Source: Streptomyces sp. NBC_00083 (lineage in GTDB: Bacteria > Actinomycetota > Actinomycetes > Streptomycetales > Streptomycetaceae). Taken from it: 64,000 bases of DNA. The stretch is taken from contig NZ_JAPELY010000001.1 in the NCBI RefSeq assembly GCF_026343295.1, positions 3,472,001-3,536,000 on the forward strand, written 5' to 3'. Numbering within the stretch: the first letter of the stretch is position 1; every line of letters begins with the position of its first letter. The translations under genes were made by a program, and so were the position numbers. Positions 35,468 through 44,228 of the stretch are shown one piece after another. Under the pieces are notes generated by a model, which saw nothing but the letters and a program-made list of their open reading frames with translations, made no database searches and had not been told where the DNA came from.

Positions 35468-36796
35468 CTACTTGACCAGCGTCTTCCAGTCCGGTGCCTG
35501 TGCGGGGTCGAGCAGGCGCAACTGGGCCAGCACCTTCGGATCCTGCACGTCCAGCCAGTCGGACAGTTCACGGAACGACACGCACCGCACGCCCTGGCGC
35601 GGACAGACGTCCTTCATGACGTCCTCGACGGCCTTCATGTAGATGCCGCCGTTCCAGTCCTCGAAGTGGTTGCCGATGTACATCGGGGCCCGGCTGCCGT
35701 TGTAGACGCGGTTGAAGCCGTTCAGATACGACTTGCGGGTCTGCTCCAGCCACGCCGGGTACTTCGAGGGGTCGCCCTGGGTGCTCTCGCCGGACTGGTT
35801 GTAGAGGAAGTTGAAGTCCATGGAGAGGACTTGCACCTCTTTGTCCTGCAAGGGCATGAGTTGCAAGGGGAAGTTCCAGATGCCGTCGATCTTGTTCGGC
35901 CAGAGCTGGAAGTCGCCCGATGAGCTCGCGTCGTAACGCCAGCCGTACGGCTTGATCGCGGGGATGAGGTTCTTCTGCCCTTCAAGGCAGGGGGCGCGGC
36001 CGCCGACGACCTCGCGGTCGGGGTCGAAGGGGAGCGGCGCCTCGTCGGTGAATCCCGTGTTGGTCTTCCACGTCTTCACGAACGAGTACGCCTGGTCTAT
36101 TTCGCTCTTCCACTCGGCGGGGCTCCAGTCGCCACCGCCCTTGGGGCCGCAGAAGTGGCCGTTGAAATGCGAGCCGATCTCGTCGCCGTCGGCCCAGGCG
36201 CCGCGCAACTGCTCCAGGGTGGTCTTCACGTGCTCGACGGTGGGGTAGGAGATCGCGGCCGACCCCTGGCTGTGCTGCGGCGGGCGGTACAGCATCCGCT
36301 TGCTCTCGGGCAGCAGGTAGATGCCGGTCAGGAAGAACGTCATGTGCGCCTTGTTGGCCTCGGCCACCTGACGGAAGTGCGAGAAGAGGTGATCGTCCCC
36401 CTCCAGCGCGCCGTCCCAGGAGAAGACCACGAACTGCGGGGGCTTCTCGCCCGGCTTCAGCCGCTGCGGCTTGAGCTGGCCGGGCTGCGGGCCGGTGTAC
36501 GAAGTGGAGCCGTCCCCGAGCACCTTGGTCTTGCCGTCCCAGGCCTCTTCCTTGCCCTTGGCGGGGCCGGCTTTTCCGTCCGGTCCGGAGGAGGGGGAGG
36601 CCGTGGTCTTCTTGCTCCGCTCGGCCGCGTCGGACGGGCTGCCCGCCGTGAGGGCGTACGCGGTGGCAGCGGTCGCGCCCAGCGCCAGGATGGCGGCGCC
36701 GACTCCGAACCTCTTGCGGTTCTGCGCCTTCCTGCGCGCCTTGCGGACGGCCCGGGACTCCGGCGGGACACGGGAGGCGTCGTCGGTGTCAGCCAT
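35468..36796 (-). CDS. NodB-like polysaccharide deacetylase-family protein, membrane-anchored
   Basis: A 442-residue protein with a basic segment (KARRKAQNRKRFG), an N-terminal membrane helix (VGAAILALGATAATAYAL), a Lys/Ser/Pro-rich linker and an extracellular catalytic-type domain. Divergent NodB motifs are visible: FVVFSWDGA in place of TFDDG, and a His pair in GSHFNGHFCG that fits motif 2. FYLTG-like MTFFLTGIYLL and the late MYIGNHFEDWNGGIYM complete the barrel. GGGGGA lies ahead of ATG 36796; a longer start at 36814 is possible. It may act on peptidoglycan or another surface glycan. Confidence 0.68.
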   Translation of the reverse strand: MADTDDASRVPPESRAVRKARRKAQNRKRFGVGAAILALGATAATAYALTAGSPSDAAERSKKTTASPSSGPDGKAGPAKGKEEAWDGKTKVLGDGSTSYTGPQPGQLKPQRLKPGEKPPQFVVFSWDGALEGDDHLFSHFRQVAEANKAHMTFFLTGIYLLPESKRMLYRPPQHSQGSAAISYPTVEHVKTTLEQLRGAWADGDEIGSHFNGHFCGPKGGGDWSPAEWKSEIDQAYSFVKTWKTNTGFTDEAPLPFDPDREVVGGRAPCLEGQKNLIPAIKPYGWRYDASSSGDFQLWPNKIDGIWNFPLQLMPLQDKEVQVLSMDFNFLYNQSGESTQGDPSKYPAWLEQTRKSYLNGFNRVYNGSRAPMYIGNHFEDWNGGIYMKAVEDVMKDVCPRQGVRCVSFRELSDWLDVQDPKVLAQLRLLDPAQAPDWKTLVK

Positions 36797-37131
36797 CGCA
36801 GTCGTGTCCCCCATGGTCGCCGCAGCCGCCGCGTGTGGATAGTTGGTACGAATATAGAACTTATTTGGCATGCCTGTCGCACCACAAGTCCCAGTGGTCG
36901 CCCCTCAAGCACCACACCCTGCGGGCGCCGCAGGAGCGGCCCGGCGCGGGGCGGACGGCCCGGTTTGCCCGTGCCGCTCGCAACCGCTTCTGCGGGCCCG
37001 CGCAAAACGGCAGGAATCCGGCGGCAGGAATCCATCAGTCGGAGGTCGACCAGACCGAAATGCGGCGCAGACGCGGGGCCCGGCGATTACCGCCGGGCCC
37101 CGCACCAGTGACGTTCCACCCCGGTGTCCCG
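36797..37131. other. Gene-free stretch with terminator
   Basis: About 335 bases upstream of the NodB-like gene and downstream of the small minus-strand gene at 37132. It holds the hairpin at 37073-37103 and presumably the NodB-like gene's promoter. No coding region is supported. Confidence 0.45.
37073..37103 (-). terminator. Perfect 13-bp stem hairpin
   Basis: GCGGGGCCCGGCG, loop ATTAC, and the exact complement. It begins 29 bases past the stop of the small minus-strand gene and should end that transcript. Confidence 0.75.
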
Positions 37132-37359
37132 TCAGACGTCGACTCCGGTCGGCGTGTAGCCGACGGCCGCGTCGGTTCCCGGAGTTCCGGAAGGCGGGGT
37201 CCTGCCGACCCGATAGCGGACGTTGCCGTGCTCGACCACGTCGCCGGCCCGGTAGCGGTCCACCACCGCGGGGTCGAACGCGAAGGGTCCGGTGACGCCA
37301 TCGGGTCGCCCTTGCTTCGAAGCCACCCCGAAGACCTCGCCGTCGTACTCGTTCGCCAT
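37132..37359 (-). CDS. Small hypothetical protein
   Basis: A 75-residue soluble protein with a very strong AAGGAGG six bases before ATG 37359 and a strong terminator downstream, so it is almost certainly expressed. The sequence (MANEYDGEVFGVASKQGRP, then VDRYRAGDVVEHGNVRYRVGRTPP) suggests a small beta-rich fold. No known motif or membrane segment is seen. It is divergent from the amidase gene at 37598. Confidence 0.7.
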   Translation of the reverse strand: MANEYDGEVFGVASKQGRPDGVTGPFAFDPAVVDRYRAGDVVEHGNVRYRVGRTPPSGTPGTDAAVGYTPTGVDV

Positions 37360-37597
37360 GCGTCCTCCTTGCCGTTCGGGCGGTGACGCGACCCTCCTTG
37401 GTCACGCCGCCGTCGTCGTGCCAGTTGCGCCTGCCCGAGCACGGCGGACGCACACACCATCCGTCCAGGGAGCCCGGCCGAGACCTTCGAACGAAGCAGG
37501 GTTGCGGTCGCGGCCGACGAACGGGTCCAAAGACGCGGCAACTCATGCCAAAATTCCACCCCCCAGGTCCATGTGGACCGGTGACAAGGGGAAAACA

Positions 37598-38737
37598 GTG
37601 ATATCAAAGACATTGCGACCTGCCATAGGCGTTGCCTTGGCCGCGGTCCTGTCGTCGGCGTTCCTGCCGACGACGTCCGCCAGCGCCGCCCCGCGGCCGC
37701 ACGCGGCGGACAGCGCGACCGTCGGCACCTTCGCCCGCATCGCCGGCGACGTCCTCACGCAGCGCAGCCAGGCCCTGGTCGAAGACCGGGCCGGCCGCCA
37801 CACCGCGGCGACCACCGGCTCCAAGGCCCGTATGTCGGCACAGTTGAAGCAGGACGAGGACGCCGCACTGGCGTCGCTGCGCTCGCGCAAGACGCGGCTG
37901 AACGCACTCGGTGAGAGCTACACCGACGCGAACACCCACGTCGCCGTGGACCAGGCGACGGTGTCCGGTCGCCAGGCGACCGTGGAGGTCACCGAGGACA
38001 CCACGCTCACCTACAAGAAGATCCGTGGCGACGAGCCCGCCACGACCGGCTTCCGGACGCGGTACGAGCTCGCGCTCACCAACACGGCGGGATCTGGCTG
38101 GGAGTTGACGTCGATCCAGTCCAAGGACAATGGACCGGTGGCCGTCAACGAGCCGACGGTTGCCAAGGCCGCGGTCGTCACGGACGACGGACAGACCTAC
38201 CCGGACGGCACTCCGGCATCCACGAAGTACCCCGCGCCGGCCAAGCCCAAGACGAAGACCGGCACGGGTTACGACTACGCCGCGATGGCCGCGTACGCCG
38301 AGAAGTACTGGAAGAACTACAACCCCGCCTACCGGCAGTTCAACGGCGCGGGCGGCGACTGCACCAACTTCGTCAGCCAGGCCCTCAAGGCGGGCGGATG
38401 GAAGAACGCGCCCGGCTCGACGTCCGACTACCGCAACTGGTGGTACGACGGCGCCCTCCAGACCAACTCCTGGGTCGGCGTGAACGACTTCGCGTGGTTC
38501 ACGCTCTCCAATCAGCGTGCGACCAACCTGGCCAACGTCTACCAGATGGACGTCGGCGACGTCCTTCAGATGGACTTCGACCGGGACGGGTCCAAGGACC
38601 ACTCCATGATGGTGACTTACCGGAGCAGCACCGGAACTCCGTACCTCACCTACCACTCGACCAACACCTACCGGAAGTCGCTGGCGAGCCTCATCGCCTC
38701 GTACCCCAACGCGGTCTACTTCGCCTACCGCACCTGA
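37598..38737 (+). CDS. Secreted amidase-domain (Amidase_6-like) protein
   Basis: A 379-residue secreted protein from GTG 37598, five bases after AAGGGG. Residues 1-31 are a Sec signal peptide ending near SASAA. Residues ~35-190 form a helical and beta region with the repeat-like QATVSGRQATVEVTEDT. The C-terminal ~150 residues match the putative amidase domain: YAEKYWKNYNPAYRQF, the catalytic Cys in GGDCTNFVSQALKAGGW, and the His in DHSMMVTYR, with later NTYRKSLASLI. It is a NlpC/P60-like fold likely to cut amide bonds in wall or peptide substrates. A strong terminator follows. Confidence 0.85.
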   Translation: MISKTLRPAIGVALAAVLSSAFLPTTSASAAPRPHAADSATVGTFARIAGDVLTQRSQALVEDRAGRHTAATTGSKARMSAQLKQDEDAALASLRSRKTRLNALGESYTDANTHVAVDQATVSGRQATVEVTEDTTLTYKKIRGDEPATTGFRTRYELALTNTAGSGWELTSIQSKDNGPVAVNEPTVAKAAVVTDDGQTYPDGTPASTKYPAPAKPKTKTGTGYDYAAMAAYAEKYWKNYNPAYRQFNGAGGDCTNFVSQALKAGGWKNAPGSTSDYRNWWYDGALQTNSWVGVNDFAWFTLSNQRATNLANVYQMDVGDVLQMDFDRDGSKDHSMMVTYRSSTGTPYLTYHSTNTYRKSLASLIASYPNAVYFAYRT

Positions 38738-38743
38738 CGGTCG

Positions 38744-38776
38744 GGCCCGGCGGACCGTCACCCGATCCGCCGGGCC
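38744..38776 (+). terminator. Perfect 11-bp stem terminator
   Basis: GGCCCGGCGGA, 11-base loop, TCCGCCGGGCC, starting seven bases after the amidase-domain gene's stop. Confidence 0.85.
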
Positions 38777-39368
38777 TCGCCCCAACTGGGCCTTCGCGAC
38801 GGGGCGTTGAGTACGAGTACTCATGATCCGGCCGCCCCTGGAGGCGCAGCGGTTGTCCCCCCGTGACGTCCCCGGTGGCTCCTCCGGCGAGAACGAGGTC
38901 GTCGATCGGCCTCGATCCTCCTCGACCCACCCCATCCGGACAGACGCCCGCGGACACGGCTCGTACGTGAACTCGTACGTGAAGTGGTCACGCGTATGGA
39001 GAGCGAAGGCTGGAAGGGGCCACGCCCCGTCGGCGTCGTCGAGGTGGCGCGTGAGGTCTCCGTGAAACTCACCCCCTCCGGCTCGGTTCGTCAGCGGCCG
39101 ACGGACCGTCATGCGAGCCCAGCGTGGTGCAGAAGGTGCTTCGATCCAGCACACATACTCGTGACATCACTCACAGGAAATCCACAGACTGCGAGGGCAA
39201 CTTTCCGCAATTGCCCGAATTCGGGATGTCCCACGGGGGTGGGCGGCGGAGGATAATTCCTCTTGGTTATACGAGTTGAAGCCTAGGATTCACGAACTGT
39301 CGTACCCGCGGGGAGTGCTGCCGCCGTGCGACGCCCCATTTCGTTTCAGACCCAGAAGAGGGCTGTTC
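38777..39368. other. Gene-free stretch with a small palindrome
   Basis: About 590 bases before the wall-anchored protein gene. Near 38806-38821 the sequence TGAGTACGAGTACTCA is a 7-bp palindrome around two bases, of the size of a regulator-binding site, but no adjacent start makes its target clear. No coding frame shows family resemblance. Confidence 0.4.
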
Positions 39369-40646
39369 GTGCAGATCCGTCGAATTCTCGCTACAGCCGT
39401 CGTGGCCACCGTGACCGCTCCTGTCGCGATGCTGTCCGTCGCGCCGGCGCTCGCCGACACCAAGCCGGCCGCCCAGACGCAGAACAAGCCGTCCATCGCC
39501 GAGCTGGAGCAGGCGGTGAAGGATGCTCAGAAGGCATTCGACGACGCCGTCGTCGCCGAGAAGGCCCTTACCCAGTCGTTGACCGACACTCAGGCTCCGA
39601 CTTACCCGCTGCTTGCCGCATTCAACGCCGCGCACAAGGCGGCGGGTGAAGCGGAAAGCAAGAAGTCCGCCGCGGACAAGGCCGTCACCGAGACGAAGGC
39701 GAAGCTCGCCGCTGCCGTGAGCGACGAGGACAAGACCGCCGCGCAGCAGGCGCTCACCGAGGCCGAGGCCTCCGCCAAGGACGCCGCGGACGCGAAGTCC
39801 ACCGCTGACAAGACGGCGGCCGACGCAAGCAAGGCTCTTTCCGACGCCAGGGTCGAGATCTCCAAGAAGATCTACGCGGCGCAGGAACTGATAAAGAGCA
39901 ATCGCGCCAAGAAGACGGCTGCGGAGAAGGCCCTCGCGGACGCCAAGAAGGAGGCTGGGGAAGGGGACTGTGTTCCCACGGGCGGGCTGACTGCCGCGGC
40001 GGTCGGGCTCCCCTCCAAGATCCCCGCCGGGGCGACGGTCGATTTCACTCTCCACCTGGCCAACACCACGGGCCGGACCCTCGACCAGGTCATCCCGACC
40101 GCCTACGCCCACGCCACCGACAAGAGCGGCACCAAGGACCTCGACGGGCTGCTGCACGTGCAGTGGTCCAACGGGTCGGGCTGGCACGACATCGACGGCC
40201 AGCACCGTGCCGGTACGGTCAAGGCGCTCCGGACGGGTGCGCTGACCGACGTCAAGCTGCGTCTCACCCTCGGCGCCCAGGCTCCCGCCGATGGCACCGG
40301 TGTCGTCTTCATCAACGCCAGTTACACAAACAACGACGGGACCTGTGGAGGGGTTCCGGACGCCGGGATGTATCCCTTCCAGATCACCGCGGCGGGCAGC
40401 AAGCCCTCCACCGAACCGTCCAAGCCGACGGCCACCTCCACCCCGGCGGCCCAGAGCAGCAAGAGCCCGGCGCCCGTCGGCGCCACCAGCGGCGCTGGAG
40501 ACAGCGGCAGCTCCAGCGGTTCGCTTGCTAAGACCGGCTCCTCCTCGGCCGTCCCGCAGCTCGCCCTTGGCGGCGGCGCTGCGATCGTTCTCGGGGCCGG
40601 CGCAGTATTCGTCGTGCGTCGCCGCAAGGCCGCCGACAACGCCTGA
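39369..40646 (+). CDS. Wall-anchored (LAxTG) coiled-coil surface protein
   Basis: A 425-residue protein from GTG 39369. It has a signal peptide (IRRILATAVVATVTAPVAMLSVAPALA), a long Ala/Lys/Glu-rich region (about residues 35-195) with heptad character (KKSAADKAVTETKAKLAAAV), a ~130-residue beta domain (VGLPSKIPAGATVDFTLHLANTTG), a Ser/Thr/Pro linker and the sorting signal LAKTG followed by a hydrophobic helix and RRRK. LAxTG is the motif used by class E sortases of streptomycetes, which would link it to peptidoglycan. The stalk-plus-head layout suggests a surface spacer or adhesin. No sortase gene is in the window. Confidence 0.88.
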   Translation: MQIRRILATAVVATVTAPVAMLSVAPALADTKPAAQTQNKPSIAELEQAVKDAQKAFDDAVVAEKALTQSLTDTQAPTYPLLAAFNAAHKAAGEAESKKSAADKAVTETKAKLAAAVSDEDKTAAQQALTEAEASAKDAADAKSTADKTAADASKALSDARVEISKKIYAAQELIKSNRAKKTAAEKALADAKKEAGEGDCVPTGGLTAAAVGLPSKIPAGATVDFTLHLANTTGRTLDQVIPTAYAHATDKSGTKDLDGLLHVQWSNGSGWHDIDGQHRAGTVKALRTGALTDVKLRLTLGAQAPADGTGVVFINASYTNNDGTCGGVPDAGMYPFQITAAGSKPSTEPSKPTATSTPAAQSSKSPAPVGATSGAGDSGSSSGSLAKTGSSSAVPQLALGGGAAIVLGAGAVFVVRRRKAADNA

Positions 40647-40657
40647 CACCGTGTGGC

Positions 40658-40701
40658 CCCGGGGGCTGTCCCATCGCCAGCGCGAAGGGACAGCCCCCGG
40701 G
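40658..40701 (+). terminator. Perfect 15-bp stem terminator
   Basis: CCCGGGGGCTGTCCC, 14-base loop, GGGACAGCCCCCGGG, starting 11 bases after the stop of the wall-anchored protein gene. Confidence 0.88.
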
Positions 40702-40980
40702 TGCGTTCAGGCGAGGATCTGAAGGAGGCCGACTTGGAGCGGCGCCTGCCTCCCGAATGCGTCAACCCTGTGTCGACATCGACGGCGACCATCGGGGCCG
40801 GTGCACCCCATCTGCTGCGATCGCAGGAGACACAAGTGTCTGCGAACGGCCAACGACGAGAGAACGGGGAAATGCGCGCGTGAGGTTGGGCCGTGACCGT
40901 CGGCCCGGCCCGAGCGCAATCGCAGGCGGGCGTCTCATCCGGCCGGCGGCCCGCATGCTCCGGCCAGCGCACCCGCAGCG

Positions 40981-41163
40981 TCAGAGCGGTGTCTCCCCAT
41001 CGCAGTCGCCCCCGGACGCGCTAGCCGGGCCGAGCACTGCGGCGTGAGCGGAGACCTTGTTCGTCATGGCCTGGATCGACTCGCGAAGCTCGGGTTCCGA
41101 CAAGAACCTGAGCAGCACGATCGTCCTCATGACCGGCCTCAGCTCTCGGAGGAACGGGGCCCG
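40981..41163 (-). pseudogene. Tn3-family transposase fragment
   Basis: A minus-strand frame ending at 40981 reads FLRELRPVMRTIVLLRFLSEP then ELRESIQAMTNKVSAHAAVLG. The LRP..RT..LLR(F/Y)LS(E/D)PELR..I.A.TNK block is a hallmark of Tn3-type TnpA proteins. About 60 residues remain of a normally ~1,000-residue enzyme, with foreign sequence at both ends. The rest of 40702-41244 holds no gene. Confidence 0.65.
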
Positions 41164-41244
41164 CTCAGCATCCAGGGGCCTGATCGATCTGTTCCGGGGT
41201 CCCGTGAGAGGAGCGGTGGAGCGTCGTGTGGTTAGGGTGCGGGT

Positions 41245-41640
41245 GTGCAGTACTACACGATTGGTGAAACGGCCCGGCTCCTGGGCGTCAGCGTGGACAC
41301 GGCTCGCCGCTGGGCCGACGCCGGCCGCTTTCCCGTCCTGCGCGAGGACGGGCGGCGGCTTGTCGAGGGGCGTGAACTCGCCGCGTTTTGCGTGCAACTG
41401 GCTCAGGAGAGCGCGGTGGATGCGGAGAGCGAGCTGCGGACATCCGTGCGCAACGCGTTCTCGGGGATCGTCACCCGGGTGGTGCTCGGTGATGTCTCTG
41501 CCCAGGTCGAGATCCAGGCCGGCCCGCATCGCGTCGTCTCCCTCCTGACGCGAGAGGCTGTGGAGGAACTCGGTCTTGAAGTCGGCTCCCAGGCCGTGGC
41601 GCGAGTGAAGTCGACGAACGTCCATATCGATCTGGCCTGA
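41245..41640 (+). CDS. Molbindin-like TOBE protein with MerR/excisionase-type HTH
   Basis: A 131-residue protein from GTG 41245. Residues 1-55 are an excisionase/MerR-type helix-turn-helix (YTIGETARLLGVSVDTARRWAD, then AGRFPVLREDGRRLVEG). Residues ~65-130 are a TOBE (molybdate/tungstate-binding) domain: RNAFSGIVTRVVLGDVSAQVEIQ, SLLTREAVEELGLEVGSQAVARVKSTNVHI. This layout is that of small molybdate-responsive regulators usually next to modABC. Here no transporter gene is adjacent, so it is an orphan. Confidence 0.87.
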   Translation: MQYYTIGETARLLGVSVDTARRWADAGRFPVLREDGRRLVEGRELAAFCVQLAQESAVDAESELRTSVRNAFSGIVTRVVLGDVSAQVEIQAGPHRVVSLLTREAVEELGLEVGSQAVARVKSTNVHIDLA

Positions 41641-41754
41641 TCCTGCCCGCCGGAGCCCGCCGGTCCAGCGTCCGCCTGGCTCAGGCCTCCGCGTCGTCAG
41701 CGGTCAGGGCGGCCACGCCCGTTGCTCTCCGTCCTGATCGGCGGCTCAGCTTGG

Positions 41755-41782
41755 CAGCCCGCAGCCCGCAGCCCGCAGCCCG
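41755..41782. repeat. Tandem 7-bp repeat (CAGCCCG)
   Basis: Four perfect copies of CAGCCCG followed by a variant (CAGCGGT). It lies in the short gap between the TOBE gene and the frameshifted membrane-protein gene. Confidence 0.85.
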
Positions 41783-41894
41783 CAGCGGTTTGGCTTCGGC
41801 GAGCCTGGTGGTCGGGTCGGTCGCACCTAGAACCCGTCGTTGTTGCGTTCGACGTCGGTGGATACGGTGCGGAACAGAGACGGATCGATGGTGA

Positions 41895-42408
41895 TCACCC
41901 CGCCGCCCCGCCCGGAGCCGACCGCTCCGGGTCCGCCGTTCGGCGTCGGAGGTAGGAGAGGGCCGTCGCCGCAAGGAGCGGGGCGTAACAGGCCAAGAGG
42001 AGCGCATGCTGTGCAGGTGTGCGTGTGACCCGCTCGATCAGCTCGGGGACCTGCGTCCAGGCGAACCAGCACGAGAACGTGCCGAGCACCGCCGCGCCGA
42101 ACAGCGCGGGCACCACCGCCGCGAGCGGAGGCACGCGGCGTCCGCCGATGAAGGGCAGCCGGCGGGGCGCGGTCTCACCCCAGGGCCGCACCAGGCCGAG
42201 CGTCAGCAGGGCGAGGGCCTCGGAGATCGCGGCGAGGGCGAGGGCGAGCACCATTTCGCGGCCGTCGCGCCCCGACTGGTCGGCCACTGGGGGCCCCGGG
42301 CGCCTGGGCAATCCGCCACAGGCTGGCGGGCAGGGTGACGACGGGCACGGCGTGAGCGGTGAGGACCGCCCAGCGCGGAACGCCGGGCAGCGTGTCGGTC
42401 TTCGGCAT
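41895..42408 (-). pseudogene. Frameshifted membrane protein, paralogue of 13919-14593
   Basis: From ATG 42408 a frame gives LPGVPRWAVLTAHAVPVVTLPASLWRIAQAPGAP. A one-base shift in the run CCCGGGGCCCCC near 42290-42300 leads to the frame with MVLALALAAISEALALLTLG, GLVRPWGETAPRRLPFIGGRRVPPLA and a final helix ending YLRRRTADPE, stopping at 41895. The order of features equals that of the plus-strand gene at 13919, with which it shares the RPWGE..PR..P..GGRRVPPLA block. It is either a pseudogene or an assembly error in a homopolymer. Confidence 0.75.
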
Positions 42409-42806
42409 GCGTCACAGCGTGGTGACCGGCGGCGCGCCGGACATCAGCCCGAAGCACGATGCGGTCCGTCGCGCGGGGGAGGCCGCGCGGCGGGTGTACG
42501 ACCCAAAGAGCCACCCATCTGCTACACACCATCTGGTACACCCGGATCTGATGACCGCCGGGTACGCCCAGATCAGCCCCGATGGTGGGGCGGTGGAAGG
42601 TCGGGCACCCCGTAGGCGGGGGCACGTCGATGCCTGCCCCATGGCGTGACGTGCGTGTTAGCGGAACGACAGTGCCACGTTAGTCGGGTCGCCAAGACTG
42701 GCCTGATCCCCTGTCAGCCAACGTGTTGCTCTGAGGGGCCCGTTTCGGCAGTACTCCGGCCCATGAGTCAGGGCCCGGCTGCCCCCTTGCTGATGAAGGC
42801 GACCAC
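42409..42806. other. Gene-free stretch
   Basis: About 400 bases between the divergently oriented membrane-protein pseudogene and the DUF4157 gene. Frames on both strands lack family resemblance. Promoters for both neighbours should lie here. Confidence 0.35.
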
Positions 42807-44228
42807 GTGACTTCGAGCGACTTCCGTGCCCAACAGGCGCATGACCAGGCACAGTCCCCTTCTCGGCGTGCTGCTGCACCGGCGCGGGCGACGGCGCCGT
42901 CCATGGCAATGGCGGCACTCCAGGCCACTGCGGGCAACGCGGCAGTCGTACAGATGCTGCGCCTCGCCGGTCACCCCGGGGCCGCCCAGGAGCAGCACCA
43001 GCACTCCACCGGGTGCGGACATCAGCAGGCCGGCGCGCCCCCGGTGCAGCGCTCCACCGTCCACGACATCCTGCGCGCCCCTGGACGGCCGCTCGACGAC
43101 ACTACTCGCGCCGACATGGAGTCGCGGCTGGGGGCGGACTTCTCGGACGTACGCATTCACACGGACTCCGCCGCGAAGGCCTCGGCCGCCGAGGTCGGTG
43201 CACGTGCCTACACCTCTGGGAGCCATGTCGTCATCGGTGACGGCGGTGGGGACAACCACACCCTCGCCCACGAGCTCACCCACGTCATCCAGCAGCGTCA
43301 GGGCCCTGTCGCGGGAACCGACAACTGCTCTGGGGTGAGTGTCTCCGACCCGTCGGACCGGTTCGAACGCGAAGCCGAGGCTAACGCACGCCGGGTCATG
43401 AGCGGCCCGGCCGTCCAGCGGGAGGTCGAATCCACCCCGCAGGCCGCCACCCACGGGGCACCCGCCGTGCAGCGGATCCGCGCCGTACCCGGCGTGGCAG
43501 GGGTCCGGGCCTCGCAGAACGGCATGTACATCGTGCCCAGCACCCAGACCGGGGAAGCCAACGAGATCTGGGTGCACGAGAGCGCCGCCCCGCCCCGCTA
43601 CTGCGTGGTGCACCCGGCGCTGGACCCGGGGAACATCGGCGGCATGCAGGGCACCTATACCCCCTACATGCCGAGCACGCGGTTCCTGGCCGACTGTTCC
43701 CACACCGCTGAGGAGGTCATGCACCAGGCGAGTCTCGACTTCGAGGCCGAGCAGGACGCCAGCGCCTTCACCTCGACCGGCCAGACCTTCGGCGAGACCC
43801 ACGGGGACAACGTCACCAGGGCGCAGGCCCACGCCGGCAGCAGGCCTCCGGGGATGACGGACCTCGATGAGGCGCCCCAGGCCGGGCAGGCTTTTGCCAC
43901 CATCGAGACCGCCTGGATGGGTGACGTACACAACGACCCCGACAACGCCTACCCGAGGGGGCCGAAGAACTGGCCTTACCACGTGGCCGCCGTCGTGGCC
44001 ACGGACGGCGGAGACCAGATAACCCTGGAGCAGACCGCCGGCGACACGAACGCCGTCCCGGGCGAGGGGCACGCGGGCATTTTCGACATCTACCAGGCGG
44101 GCCATCAGTCGAAGAGCTTCCACGGCCGCTATGCCAACGGCCGCAGCTTCACGCGGGGCGCGATCACCGTGACCCTCTTCCCCATCAACGTCGGCCGGCT
44201 CGCTTTGGACCCCACCCCTCGTGACTGA
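42807..44228 (+). CDS. eCIS core-domain (DUF4157) protein with C-terminal papain-like effector region
   Basis: A 473-residue protein from GTG 42807. Residues ~95-165 form the DUF4157 domain of extracellular contractile injection system cargo: LGADFSDVRIHTDSAAKASAA, ARAYTSGSHVVIG, and the metalloprotease-like LAHELTHVIQQ (HExxH at 155-159). The N-terminus is disordered (Gln, Ala, Pro-rich) with a MAALQATAGNAAVVQML helix common in these proteins. The C-terminal ~250 residues have a Cys in FLADCSHTAEEVMHQ (C297) and a His in NWPYHVAAVVATDGGDQITLEQ (H392), which fits a papain-like Cys-His fold. No eCIS structural genes are in the window. Confidence 0.8.
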   Translation: MTSSDFRAQQAHDQAQSPSRRAAAPARATAPSMAMAALQATAGNAAVVQMLRLAGHPGAAQEQHQHSTGCGHQQAGAPPVQRSTVHDILRAPGRPLDDTTRADMESRLGADFSDVRIHTDSAAKASAAEVGARAYTSGSHVVIGDGGGDNHTLAHELTHVIQQRQGPVAGTDNCSGVSVSDPSDRFEREAEANARRVMSGPAVQREVESTPQAATHGAPAVQRIRAVPGVAGVRASQNGMYIVPSTQTGEANEIWVHESAAPPRYCVVHPALDPGNIGGMQGTYTPYMPSTRFLADCSHTAEEVMHQASLDFEAEQDASAFTSTGQTFGETHGDNVTRAQAHAGSRPPGMTDLDEAPQAGQAFATIETAWMGDVHNDPDNAYPRGPKNWPYHVAAVVATDGGDQITLEQTAGDTNAVPGEGHAGIFDIYQAGHQSKSFHGRYANGRSFTRGAITVTLFPINVGRLALDPTPRD

